From: Pseudomonadota bacterium
GTDB taxonomy: Bacteria > Pseudomonadota > Alphaproteobacteria > Rhizobiales > Methylopilaceae
Assembly (NCBI GenBank): GCA_023388965.1
Contig: JAEWFF010000028.1
Coordinates: 186,001 to 250,000 of the forward strand
Reading direction: 5' to 3'
Length of the DNA stretch: 64,000 bases
The position numbers were made by a program, and so were the translations under genes. Positions 31,839 to 40,888 of this stretch are shown here, piece by piece (the first letter of the stretch is position 1; each line of letters starts with the position of its first letter). The notes under the pieces are model-generated. The model made no database searches and was not told the origin of the DNA. It saw nothing but the letters and a program-made list of their open reading frames with translations.

Positions 31839-33446
31839 ATGTCGGACAACAACAACACCGCATCCACCCCGACGGCCGGCGAAGCCCTGCTCGCCGCCGA
31901 CGATGCGGCATGGACAATGAACGAGATTCGCCGCCGGCTGGCCGCCGAAACCAGCGACGAGACGCTCAAGGCACGCGAAAAGCGCCGCCATGTCAGCCAG
32001 AAGGTCCGCGAAGCGCGCGAAAAGCTGACCTCGGAAACTGGGACGCGCCCGGCCTTCGACCTCGAACTCGCGCGCCTTTACGCGCAGAACCGCTACACCG
32101 CCGGTTATGCCATTATCGCGCTCGAAATCGCGATTGCCGGCACGATGAGCCTCTGGCTCTCATTCGTGACCACCGGAATCTGGCTCGCCGCCGTATTGAC
32201 GCTCCACGGGCTGATCCTGTGGCAGGCCCACCGATTCCTGTCTCCGTCGACGAAACCGGTCCCGCTGAAATCCTGGCGCCGGCGTTTCGCGGCCGCAGAG
32301 TTCGCGCACTCGATAACCTTCGCGATGATCGTTCCGCCGCTCGTTCTGGTGCCGAACGACAGCGCGCGCATCTTCCTCGTTTTCGCGATGCTGCTGATCG
32401 TTGCGATCCGTACAATGCTGTCGGCAAGCCTTCCGGTCGTCGTCTATGCCGGCTCGCTGCCGATCACCATCGCGATTGCGGGCTTTTTCCTGCTGATGGA
32501 AGACCCCGCAATGCGCATGGTGGCGGCAATTGCGCCGCTGGCGCAGATCTTCTTTGTCCTGCTTGGCCAGCGCCTGTTCCGCGGCTCGCTCGTCACTCTG
32601 CAATACCGCGCCGAAAAAGACGCGCTGATTGCCGAGCTCGAACAGGCCAAGGCAAATTCGGACGAAGCCCGCCGCCGCGCGGAAACCGCCAACATCGCCA
32701 AATCGCGTTTCCTCGCCACGATGAGCCATGAATTGCGCACGCCGCTCAACGCCATTCTCGGCTTTTCGGAAGTGCTGAAAGGCGAAATCTTCGGTGCGCA
32801 CACCACGCCGACCTACCGCGAATATGCCAGCGACATCCATGCGAGCGGCGAACATCTTCTGATGCTCATCAACGAATTGCTCGATCTGTCGCGCATCGAG
32901 GCCGGCCGCTACGAACTGAACGAAGAAGCCATCAGCCTGACGCATGTCGTGGACGATTGCCGCCACCTGCTGAAGCTGCGCGCGAAGAATCGCGGCATCA
33001 CGATCCGCGACGAATTCGAATCCGACATGCCGATGCTGTGGGCCGACGAGCGCGCGATCCGCCAGATCACGCTCAATCTTCTGTCCAACGCCATCAAGTT
33101 CACCCCGCAGGGCGGCGAAATCGTCGTGCGTACGGGAGCGACGGAGAGCGGCGGCCAGTTCATGTCGATCACCGATACCGGGCCCGGCATTCCGGAAGAG
33201 GAAATTCCGATCGTTCTGTCCTCGTTCGGCCAGGGCGCCCTCGCCATCAAGACGGCGGAGCAAGGCGCGGGCCTCGGCCTTCCGATCGTGCAGGGGCTGA
33301 CCGATCTTCACGGCGGCACATTCGACCTGAAAAGCAAACTGCGCGAAGGCACGGAAGTAACTGTGACCTTCCCGGCCTATCGCGTCGTTACGGCGCTCGC
33401 GCCCATGACGGGCGAACCCGAACCGCTGATCCGCCGTAGCGCCTGA
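31839..33446 (+). CDS. Membrane sensor histidine kinase
   Basis: A 535-residue kinase. An N-terminal charged helical stretch (about 20-75) is followed by five or six membrane helices (about 80-245) without a large periplasmic loop, a coiled-coil linker, HisKA with His297 in TMSHELRTPLNAILGFSEVL, and the HATPase domain (NLLSNAIKFTPQGG, DTGPGIPEEE, GAGLGLPIVQ). The HisKA stretch resembles the PleC/DivJ/PdhS group that phosphorylates DivK-type regulators, though the sensor part is different. No response regulator is next to it. I start at ATG 31839 with GGACGG upstream. Confidence 0.85.
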   Translation: MSDNNNTASTPTAGEALLAADDAAWTMNEIRRRLAAETSDETLKAREKRRHVSQKVREAREKLTSETGTRPAFDLELARLYAQNRYTAGYAIIALEIAIAGTMSLWLSFVTTGIWLAAVLTLHGLILWQAHRFLSPSTKPVPLKSWRRRFAAAEFAHSITFAMIVPPLVLVPNDSARIFLVFAMLLIVAIRTMLSASLPVVVYAGSLPITIAIAGFFLLMEDPAMRMVAAIAPLAQIFFVLLGQRLFRGSLVTLQYRAEKDALIAELEQAKANSDEARRRAETANIAKSRFLATMSHELRTPLNAILGFSEVLKGEIFGAHTTPTYREYASDIHASGEHLLMLINELLDLSRIEAGRYELNEEAISLTHVVDDCRHLLKLRAKNRGITIRDEFESDMPMLWADERAIRQITLNLLSNAIKFTPQGGEIVVRTGATESGGQFMSITDTGPGIPEEEIPIVLSSFGQGALAIKTAEQGAGLGLPIVQGLTDLHGGTFDLKSKLREGTEVTVTFPAYRVVTALAPMTGEPEPLIRRSA

Positions 33447-33502
33447 GCGCACTTCCGGAATCCATACCGCCGCTTTATCCTGCCGGTTCAAAGGAGCCGG
33501 AT

Positions 33503-33787
33503 ATGCGTGGACCTCTGGCCTGGATCGGGCTTGTCATGGTTGCCGCGGGCGCGACCATTCTTGTTTTCGCCGATATGTTCGTCGGCATCAGCAATGTGCG
33601 CGGCACGCAGATCGTGAGCCTGATAACGGGCCTCGCCCTTCTGGTGGTGATCGGCGCCGGCGCGCTCGGCTCCTATCGCGGACGCAGCACGATGCTGCTC
33701 CAGCACACCGCGATCTGGCTCGGCATCATCGCGGTGATTTCGCTTATCTATACCTATCGGAGCGTGCTCGGCTTCGACTGGTATTAG
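33503..33787 (+). CDS. Small three-helix membrane protein, resembling the anchor of TIGR02281 aspartic proteases
   Basis: A 94-residue protein with three hydrophobic stretches: GPLAWIGLVMVAAGATILVFADM, QIVSLITGLALLVVIGAGALG and TAIWLGIIAVISLIYTYR. The pattern MRGPLAWIGLVM...GSYRGR...AIWLGIIAVISLIYTYR resembles the membrane-bound N-terminal part of the retropepsin-like (TIGR02281) proteases of alphaproteobacteria. The frame stops at 33787 and the next gene on the other strand ends six bases later, so no protease part exists here. It may be a shortened relic or a stand-alone module. A ribosome site AAAGGAG lies before the ATG. Confidence 0.65.
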   Translation: MRGPLAWIGLVMVAAGATILVFADMFVGISNVRGTQIVSLITGLALLVVIGAGALGSYRGRSTMLLQHTAIWLGIIAVISLIYTYRSVLGFDWY

Positions 33788-33792
33788 GCCCG

Positions 33793-34629
33793 CTATCCCA
33801 GAAGGGCGGCATACAGGAACCGCCCGCCCATCGTGATGAGAAACAGGCCGAGCACGATCTCGAGCTGACGCGGCGTAAAGGCATGGGCGATGCGCACGCC
33901 CAGAGGCGCCGTCATCATGCTGATGGGCGCAATCAGCAGCGCGCCGATGAACGACACGTAACCGAGCGAGAACGGCGGCAGCATATCCATCTGCGGCCAG
34001 CCGGCGGCGACGAATCCGAGCGCGCCGGGAATCGAGATCAGAACGCCCACGCCGGCGCCCGTGGCGATGCCCTGAAGCACACGACGTCCGTGCATGACAA
34101 AGACGAGCGTGACCAGCGCGCCGCCACCGATGCCGACCAGCGATGCCAGTAGACCGATGAACCAGCCGTAGAAACTCATCAGCGCGCGGCCGGGAAACTC
34201 CTCGCGCAGCTTGAGCGCGGCACTGCCGACGAACAGCATCTGCGCGCCGACGGATACGCCGAACAGGCCGAACACGATTTCGAGCACGATCGAGGAGGCG
34301 AAGGCCGCAACCAGCGCCCCGCTGAGAACGCCGAGAATGAGTGGAGCCGCCCACCGGCGTAAAGTGGCCGTATCGACCGCACCGCGGCTGTAATGACTGC
34401 GGAACGAACGGATCGAGGTCGGGATGATGATGGCCAGCGAGGTTCCGACACACAGATGCATGCGGATATCGAGCGGCACGTCGAGAAAGCCGAACAGATA
34501 ATACAGCACGGGCACGATGATCGCGCCGCCGCCGATGCCGAGAAGACCGGCCATGAGACCGGTGGCGACGCCGCCGACGAGCAGCAGGCCGATCAGCGGC
34601 ACGAGTTCAGATGTCGGGATGCCGAACAT
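33793..34629 (-). CDS. TauE/SafE-family sulfite/organosulfonate exporter-like membrane protein
   Basis: A 278-residue membrane protein with about eight helices in two repeats: LLVGGVATGLMAGLLGIGGGAIIVPVLYYLF and WFIGLLASLVGIGGGALVTLVFVMHG. The paired GxxxGxxGIGGG motifs define the TauE/SafE (DUF81) family, proposed exporters of sulfite, sulfoacetate or other sulfur anions. The substrate here is unknown. Its ATG directly abuts the dusA stop (34630), so the two are co-transcribed. Confidence 0.88.
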   Translation of the reverse strand: MFGIPTSELVPLIGLLLVGGVATGLMAGLLGIGGGAIIVPVLYYLFGFLDVPLDIRMHLCVGTSLAIIIPTSIRSFRSHYSRGAVDTATLRRWAAPLILGVLSGALVAAFASSIVLEIVFGLFGVSVGAQMLFVGSAALKLREEFPGRALMSFYGWFIGLLASLVGIGGGALVTLVFVMHGRRVLQGIATGAGVGVLISIPGALGFVAAGWPQMDMLPPFSLGYVSFIGALLIAPISMMTAPLGVRIAHAFTPRQLEIVLGLFLITMGGRFLYAALLG

Positions 34630-35622
34630 TCAGGCCGCGCGTTCCGCTGGCTCGAAGCCGACCAGCGACAGGGCATCGCGCACCACGCCCGAATGTGCGC
34701 CGGGCTTTACCGCCTCGGTGGCGAGATGGCGCCGCCATGCACGCGCGCCGGGCTGGCTCTGAAACAGGCCGAGCATATGGCGCGTGACGTTCGAGACGCG
34801 GCCGCCGGCGGCGACATGCGCGTCGATATAAGGGATCATGCTCTCGACCGCCGCACGCGGATCGCTCGCTTCGGCGGTATCGCCGAATATCATCCGGTCC
34901 ACCTCGCACAGGAGGCCGGGATTCTGATAGGCGGCGCGGCCGAGCATGACACCATCGACATGGCGCAGATGTTCCTGCGCCTCCCCGATCGTGGCGATGC
35001 CGCCATTGATGGCAATCGGTACATCCGGCAGGCGCTGTTTCAGCCGGTAGACACGCGCATGATCGAGAGGCGGCACGTCACGGTTTTCCTTCGGCGACAG
35101 GCCCGACAGCCAGGCCTTGCGCGCATGGACGATGAGCGCATCGACGCCTTCCGCCACCGCCGCATCCGCCAGTTCGTCGAGCGCCGGGCCGGTGTCCTGA
35201 TCGTCCACCCCGATGCGCGATTTGACCGTGACCGGAACGGACACCGCTCTTTTCATCGCGGAGACGCATTCGCCGACGAGCTTCGGCTCGCGCATCAGGC
35301 AGGCGCCGAACCGTCCATCCTGCACGCGGTCGGACGGGCAGCCGACATTCAGATTGATCTCGGCATAGCCGAACGCCTCACCCACACGCGCCGCCTCGGC
35401 CAAAAGAGCCGGATCGGAGCCGCCAAGCTGCAGCGCGACCGGCTGTTCCTCCGCCGAAAAGCCGAGCAGACGCTCGCGCGGGCCATGGATCACAGCATTC
35501 GCCGTCAGCATCTCGCTGTAGAGCCGCGCCCGCGCGCTGAGACGGCGATGGAAGACGCGGCAATGCCGGTCGGTCCAGTCCATCATCGGCGCGACGGAGA
35601 AGCGAAATGCGTGAACGTCCAT
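34630..35622 (-). CDS. dusA: tRNA-dihydrouridine(20/20a) synthase
   Basis: A 330-residue flavoenzyme of the Dus family. FSVAPMMDWTDRHCRVFHRRL at the start is the DusA signature. LQLGGSDPALLAEAARVGE, EINLNVGCPSDRVQDGRFGACLM with the catalytic Cys, KSRIGVDD, IVHARKAWLSGLSPKENRDVPPL and INGGI are further family stretches. DusA reduces U20/U20a in tRNA. I start at the ATG at 35622; the longer frame to 35697 adds no family sequence. Directly followed by the TauE-type gene. Confidence 0.93.
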   Translation of the reverse strand: MDVHAFRFSVAPMMDWTDRHCRVFHRRLSARARLYSEMLTANAVIHGPRERLLGFSAEEQPVALQLGGSDPALLAEAARVGEAFGYAEINLNVGCPSDRVQDGRFGACLMREPKLVGECVSAMKRAVSVPVTVKSRIGVDDQDTGPALDELADAAVAEGVDALIVHARKAWLSGLSPKENRDVPPLDHARVYRLKQRLPDVPIAINGGIATIGEAQEHLRHVDGVMLGRAAYQNPGLLCEVDRMIFGDTAEASDPRAAVESMIPYIDAHVAAGGRVSNVTRHMLGLFQSQPGARAWRRHLATEAVKPGAHSGVVRDALSLVGFEPAERAA

Positions 35623-35772
35623 GTGGAGGATTGTCTCTGTGGGGAGCCCAGATGTAGGCGAGCCGGCGCACGGCGTCGAGCCCCCGGGCAGGCCCAACTC
35701 CAGCCCCCACCCCCACGACGTCGACAGAGCGGGACTCCGGGCCTAAATAGGACGCAACCATCAGGAGTTATC

Positions 35773-38409
35773 ATGCGGTCCGAAGAGCCCCGCGCCGTCC
35801 GTCTGTCCGACTACACGCCCCCCGATTACCTGATCGACCATGTCGAACTCGACGTCGTGCTGAGCGGCGACGATGCCTTTGTCACCTCGGTGCTGGATAT
35901 GCGCCCCAATCCGGCCGGGCGCGCAGACGCGCCTCTGGTGCTCGATGGCGACGCGCTGGCGCTCGACGGGCCGGTGCTGCTCGATAATGCGGAACTGCCC
36001 GCCGGCGCATTCGAGGAAACGCCGAACGCGCTGACCCTGCACGCCCCGCCGCAGCGGCCGTTCCGACTTCGCCTCGCCACGCGGCTGAAGCCGGCGGAAA
36101 ACAGCCAGCTCATGGGCCTTTACCGCAGCGGCAGCGCGTTCTGCACGCAATGCGAGGCCGAAGGGTTTCGCCGCATCACCTATTTCCTCGACCGGCCGGA
36201 CGTGCTCGCGACCTATCGCGTGCGGATCGAGGCGGACAGAAAGATCGCACCGGTTCTGCTTTCGAACGGCAATCCGGTGGAATCCGGCTCGGCCGGAGAA
36301 GGCCGTCATTACGCGATCTGGGACGACCCGCACCCGAAGCCGTCCTATCTGTTCGCGCTCGTCGCCGGCGATCTCGGCGTTGTCGAGGATCGCTTCCACA
36401 CCGCCTCGGGCCGCGATGTGAAACTCGCGATCTATGTCGAGCACGGCAAGGAAGCCCGCGCATCCTATGCGATGGACGCGCTGAAGCGCTCGATGAAATG
36501 GGATGAGGACGTGTTCGGCCGTGAATACGACCTCGAGGTGTTCAACATCGTCGCCGTCTCCGATTTCAATATGGGCGCGATGGAGAACAAGGGCCTCAAC
36601 GTCTTCAACGACCGCTATGTGTTGGCAAGCTCCGAAACCGCGACGGATGGGGACTATGCCGGCATAGAGGCGGTGATCGCCCACGAATATTTCCACAATT
36701 GGACCGGCAACCGCATCACCTGCCGCGACTGGTTCCAGCTCTGCCTGAAGGAGGGGCTGACGGTTTTCCGCGATCAGGAATTCACCGCCGACATGCGCTC
36801 GCGCCCGGTCGAGCGTATTTCCGATGTACGTACGCTGCGCGCGGTGCAGTTTCCGGAGGATGCCGGTCCGTTCGCCCATCCGGTGCGGCCGCAGACCTAT
36901 CGCGAGATCAACAATTTCTACACGGCGACGGTTTATGAGAAGGGCGCCGAAGTCATCCGGATGCTCAAGACGCTGATCGGCGCGGATGGTTTCCGGCGCG
37001 GCATGGACCTCTATTTCGAGCGCCATGACGGACAGGCCGCCACCATCGAGCAGTTTCTCGCCTGCTTCAGCGACGCGACCGGGCGCGACCTGACGCAGTT
37101 CCATCTCTGGTACACACAGGCCGGAACGCCCGAAGTCGCGGTAACATCGGACTGGGACGCGGCAAACGGCACGCTGACGCTCAATATCGTGCAGAGCGTG
37201 CCGAAGACGCCGGGGCAGGATCACAAATCGCCGATGGTCATTCCCTTGGCGTTCGGCCTTGTCGGCGCGGATGGCACGGACCTTCCGGCAACGTGCGAAC
37301 AGGCTGAAAGCGGCCTTCTTGTCCTGACACGCAACCAGCACAGCTTTACTTTTGGCGGGCTGGAGCAGCCGCCGGCGATTTCGATCAACCGCAATTTCTC
37401 GGCACCCATCAAGCTGACGGTCGACCTGTCCGAGAACGAACTTCTGTTCCTCGCACGCCACGACAGCGACCCGTTCAACCGCTGGCAGGCGCTGCAGACC
37501 GCAGCCATGCGTGTGCTCGTGCGCTCTGTCGCCGTCATACGCGAGGGCGGCGCCCCGCTCGGCGAGCCGCGTCTCGCCGAAGCGATGGCGGAGGCCCTTG
37601 CGGCAACGGATATGGAGCCGGCCCTTCTCGCCCAGCTTCTGCAATTGCCGAGCGAAACGGACATCGCTCAGGAGATCGGCACCCATGTCGATCCCGACGC
37701 AATCCACCGCGCGCGCCGGGCGCTGAAGGAAGCTCTCGCCGTGCGCATCCGTACGCCGCTTCGCGAACGTTATGACGGGCTGGCGATATCGGCCCCCTAC
37801 TCGCCCGATGCCGCATCGGCCGGGCGGCGCACGCTGCGCAATGTCGCACTCGATCTCTTGTGCGCGACGCGCGACGAAGACGCCGCCGCTCTTGCCCATG
37901 CGCATTATGAGGCGGCCAACAACATGACCGACCGGATCGGCGGGCTTGCCGTTCTGTGCGCCATCCCCTCGGATCTGCGCGAACAGGCGCTGGAGGATTT
38001 CGCACGCCGTTACGCGGGCGACGCGCTCGTGCTAGACAAATGGCTCACTCTCCAGGCCGCCATCCCGGAAGCGGGAACGCTGGAGCGCGTGCGCGGGCTG
38101 ATGAGCCATCCTGTCTTCTCGATGACCAATCCGAACCGCGTACGCTCGCTCATCGGCGGCTTCGCCTCCGGCAATCCAACGCAATTCAACCGGCCGGACG
38201 GCAGCGGCTTCGACTTCCTCGCCGATGCGGTGCTTGAACTCGACCGCCGCAACCCGCAGGTCGCGGCCCGGCTGATGGGCGCATTCCGGAGCTGGAAGGC
38301 GCTGGAGCCGGCGCGCCGCGCCCGCGCCGAACAGACGCTGCGGCGAATCAAGGATACCGAGCCGCTTTCGACGGACGTTTCCGACCTTGTGATCCGCGCG
38401 CTCGAATGA
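35773..38409 (+). CDS. pepN: Aminopeptidase N (M1 family)
   Basis: An 878-residue zinc metallopeptidase removing N-terminal residues from peptides. The substrate-binding GAMEN is at 268-272, the zinc site HEYFH (304-308) with Glu327 in LKEGLTVFRDQ, and the Tyr-containing NNFYTATVYEKGAEV follows. The C-terminal DUF3458/ARM-like part is complete, and the overall length equals E. coli PepN (870). The ATG at 35773 has AGGAG six bases before it. A much longer open frame reaches back to 34393 through dusA on the other strand and is not real. Confidence 0.95.
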   Translation: MRSEEPRAVRLSDYTPPDYLIDHVELDVVLSGDDAFVTSVLDMRPNPAGRADAPLVLDGDALALDGPVLLDNAELPAGAFEETPNALTLHAPPQRPFRLRLATRLKPAENSQLMGLYRSGSAFCTQCEAEGFRRITYFLDRPDVLATYRVRIEADRKIAPVLLSNGNPVESGSAGEGRHYAIWDDPHPKPSYLFALVAGDLGVVEDRFHTASGRDVKLAIYVEHGKEARASYAMDALKRSMKWDEDVFGREYDLEVFNIVAVSDFNMGAMENKGLNVFNDRYVLASSETATDGDYAGIEAVIAHEYFHNWTGNRITCRDWFQLCLKEGLTVFRDQEFTADMRSRPVERISDVRTLRAVQFPEDAGPFAHPVRPQTYREINNFYTATVYEKGAEVIRMLKTLIGADGFRRGMDLYFERHDGQAATIEQFLACFSDATGRDLTQFHLWYTQAGTPEVAVTSDWDAANGTLTLNIVQSVPKTPGQDHKSPMVIPLAFGLVGADGTDLPATCEQAESGLLVLTRNQHSFTFGGLEQPPAISINRNFSAPIKLTVDLSENELLFLARHDSDPFNRWQALQTAAMRVLVRSVAVIREGGAPLGEPRLAEAMAEALAATDMEPALLAQLLQLPSETDIAQEIGTHVDPDAIHRARRALKEALAVRIRTPLRERYDGLAISAPYSPDAASAGRRTLRNVALDLLCATRDEDAAALAHAHYEAANNMTDRIGGLAVLCAIPSDLREQALEDFARRYAGDALVLDKWLTLQAAIPEAGTLERVRGLMSHPVFSMTNPNRVRSLIGGFASGNPTQFNRPDGSGFDFLADAVLELDRRNPQVAARLMGAFRSWKALEPARRARAEQTLRRIKDTEPLSTDVSDLVIRALE

Positions 38410-38569
38410 GCGTACGGACCCAAGCGATTCCCGCGACTCACGAATTGGCCTGTGCGTAAACAAATCGCAAAGGCGGGCTGGACAAATCACCCCGCGGCGA
38501 TTCAAATCATCTTGCCCGTTTGTATGTGTTCGCCGGGCTTCGGGGAAACATCAGACCTTCGGGGGACAT

Positions 38570-40888
38570 ATGGCGCGCTCAAACGCGGCCACCGCATCCA
38601 TGCGGCATGATGCCATGGACACGCCCCGCACCACCGCGCGCTTTGCCAGCGCCAATGCCTCGCCCGCGAAAGAGATGATCCGCCGCTGGTCGATTTTCGG
38701 CCTTGTCGCGCTGGGCATTCTCGCGATCGCGGCCGGCGCGTTCACCTATCTGGCCGACAGCCGTGCGCGCAGCCTGGCCGACCGCTCCGAAAGCCTCGAT
38801 CTTCTCGCCACCCGCATCGCCCACGAGATGTCGGCCAAGGCCGCCACCTTCGATGCAACGGCCGAGGCAGGCGAGATCGCCAATGCCTATCTGCGCGACG
38901 CCCTGCCGAGCCGCGCCACGGCGAACGGCCGAGGCCTCCTCGTCACCGGTGCCGACGGCACGGTCGCGGCCACTGCCGGAACCGATGTCGCGACCGCCGG
39001 AGACAGCCTCGCAAATGTGCTGGGCGAGGCTTTCGCGCTTGCAACGTTCGGCGAGCGCGCCGGCGTGCTGACGGTTTCGACCCGCAACGTTCCCGATCTT
39101 CTCGTTACATTGCGTCCCCTGCCCGCACCGCTCGGTCATGTGGCCATGGTGCAGCCGGCCTCGGCCGCTTTGGCCGACTGGCGTTCGGATGCTGCCATCG
39201 CGTTCGCAGCCCTTGCCGGCATCGTCGTCGCGCTCGCCGCGCTCGGGCTCGCGTTCCAGTGGCAGGCAGCGCGCGCGCGGCGTGCCCGCTCGAGCTTCCA
39301 GCATATCCAGAGCCGCACGGATACCGCGCTCGCGCGCGGACGTTCCGGCCTGTTCGAATGGGATCTCGTGCGCGGCCGCGTGTTCTGGTCGCGCTCCATG
39401 TTCGAACTGGTGGGCATGGAGCCCGGCGACGAGCTTATCTCGTTCGGCATATTCCAGTCCGTCGTCCATCCCGGCGATATCGATCTTTACGAACTTGCCG
39501 ACGAACTCCTGCGCGGGGAAGTGAATGTGATCGACCGCGCTTTCCGCGTGCGCCACCGCCACGGCGGCTGGATCTGGATGCGTACGCGGGCCGAAGTCGT
39601 GCGCACGGATGCCAGGCATCCCGTCGTCGTCGGCATCTGCGTGAACGTCACGGAAGAGCGCCGGTTCGCGGAGCAGACCGCGACGGCCGATCTGCGCCTG
39701 CGCGATGCGGTCGAAACCATTTCCGAGGCCTTCGTCCTGTGGGATGCGGACAGCCGCCTTGTCCTGTGCAACAGTAAGTTCCAGCAGCTCTACCAGCTTC
39801 CGGATTCGGCGGTGGCTCCCGGCACGCCCTATGAGCACGTCATTTCATCCGGACGCGCGCCGGTCGTACGCACGCAGATCCGCCCCGAAGGACGCCCCGA
39901 AGAGGGCGCGCGCACTTATGAGGCCCAGATCGAGGATGGGCGCTGGCTGCACATCAACGAGCGCCGGACCAAGGATGGCGGCTTCGTTTCGGTCGGCACC
40001 GACATCACATCGCTCAAGCGCCACGAGGAGAAACTGCTCGACAGCGAAAAGCGGCTGATGGCGACCGTCACCGATCTGCGCAAATCGCGCCAGACGCTGG
40101 AAGTGCAGACGCAGCAGCTGGCGGACCTTGCCGAGAAATATGCCGAGCAGCGCGCCGAAGCCGAAAACGCCAACAAGGCTAAATCCGAATTCCTGGCCAA
40201 TATGAGCCACGAACTGCGCACGCCGCTGAACGCGATCATCGGCTTTTCCGAGATCATGACATCCGGCGCGTTCGGTGCGCTCGGCTCGGCAAAATATGAA
40301 GAATATTGCCGCGATATCGGCGATAGCGGCCAATATCTGCTCGAAGTCATCAACGACATTCTCGAAATGTCGCGCATCGAGAGCGGCCATCATGCGCTCA
40401 AGCTCGACGAGGTCGATCTCGACGCCACCGTGCTCGAGGCGCTGCGCGTCATTACGCCCCTTTCCGAGGAAAAGGGCCTCGCTTTGCGCGCGGAGGCCGC
40501 GACCGGCATCGTCACGCAGGCCGACCGCCGCGCGATCAAACAAATCCTGCTCAATCTGGTTTCGAATGCGGTGAAATTCACGCCGCCGGGCGGGCGCATC
40601 GCCGTGCGCCTGCGCCAGATCGGCAATGCGGTGCATATCTATGTCGAGGATACCGGCATCGGCATTTCGAGGGACGCCATAGCGAAACTCGGCCGTCCCT
40701 TCGAGCAGGTCGAGAACCAGTTCACGAAAACCCATAAGGGCTCCGGGCTCGGCCTCGCCATCGCCCGCTCGCTGGTCGAACTGCACGGCGGTTCGATGAA
40801 AATCCGCTCCAGCGTCGGCGCTGGCACGGTCGTGCTCGTGCGTCTGCCGCTGCGCGAGCCGGACGAGCCGCAGGCCCTCAGCGCCTAA
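38570..40888 (+). CDS. PleC-like PAS-domain sensor histidine kinase
   Basis: A 772-residue hybrid-free kinase. A membrane helix near 41-65 precedes an extracytoplasmic region (66-200), and a second helix lies near 205-228. The first PAS fold has FEWDLVRGRVFWSRSMFELVGM and a PAC-like RHGGWIWMRTRAEVVR. A PAS-7-type fold follows (AVETISEAFVLWDADSRLVLCNSKFQQLY), then a coiled coil, HisKA with His547 in NMSHELRTPLNAIIGFSEIM, and HATPase (NLVSNAVKFTPPGG, KGSGLGLAI). This is the architecture of rhizobial PleC, which controls DivK in the cell-cycle relay. The place next to glnE, which I remember from Sinorhizobium and Brucella relatives, supports it. Function inferred. Confidence 0.82.
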   Translation: MARSNAATASMRHDAMDTPRTTARFASANASPAKEMIRRWSIFGLVALGILAIAAGAFTYLADSRARSLADRSESLDLLATRIAHEMSAKAATFDATAEAGEIANAYLRDALPSRATANGRGLLVTGADGTVAATAGTDVATAGDSLANVLGEAFALATFGERAGVLTVSTRNVPDLLVTLRPLPAPLGHVAMVQPASAALADWRSDAAIAFAALAGIVVALAALGLAFQWQAARARRARSSFQHIQSRTDTALARGRSGLFEWDLVRGRVFWSRSMFELVGMEPGDELISFGIFQSVVHPGDIDLYELADELLRGEVNVIDRAFRVRHRHGGWIWMRTRAEVVRTDARHPVVVGICVNVTEERRFAEQTATADLRLRDAVETISEAFVLWDADSRLVLCNSKFQQLYQLPDSAVAPGTPYEHVISSGRAPVVRTQIRPEGRPEEGARTYEAQIEDGRWLHINERRTKDGGFVSVGTDITSLKRHEEKLLDSEKRLMATVTDLRKSRQTLEVQTQQLADLAEKYAEQRAEAENANKAKSEFLANMSHELRTPLNAIIGFSEIMTSGAFGALGSAKYEEYCRDIGDSGQYLLEVINDILEMSRIESGHHALKLDEVDLDATVLEALRVITPLSEEKGLALRAEAATGIVTQADRRAIKQILLNLVSNAVKFTPPGGRIAVRLRQIGNAVHIYVEDTGIGISRDAIAKLGRPFEQVENQFTKTHKGSGLGLAIARSLVELHGGSMKIRSSVGAGTVVLVRLPLREPDEPQALSA

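Noticed and set aside
34393..38409. Open frame of 1338 codons on the plus strand across dusA and pepN
   Set aside because: Only the part from 35773 is PepN. The upstream 460 codons are antisense to dusA, have no family match and result from GC-rich third positions.
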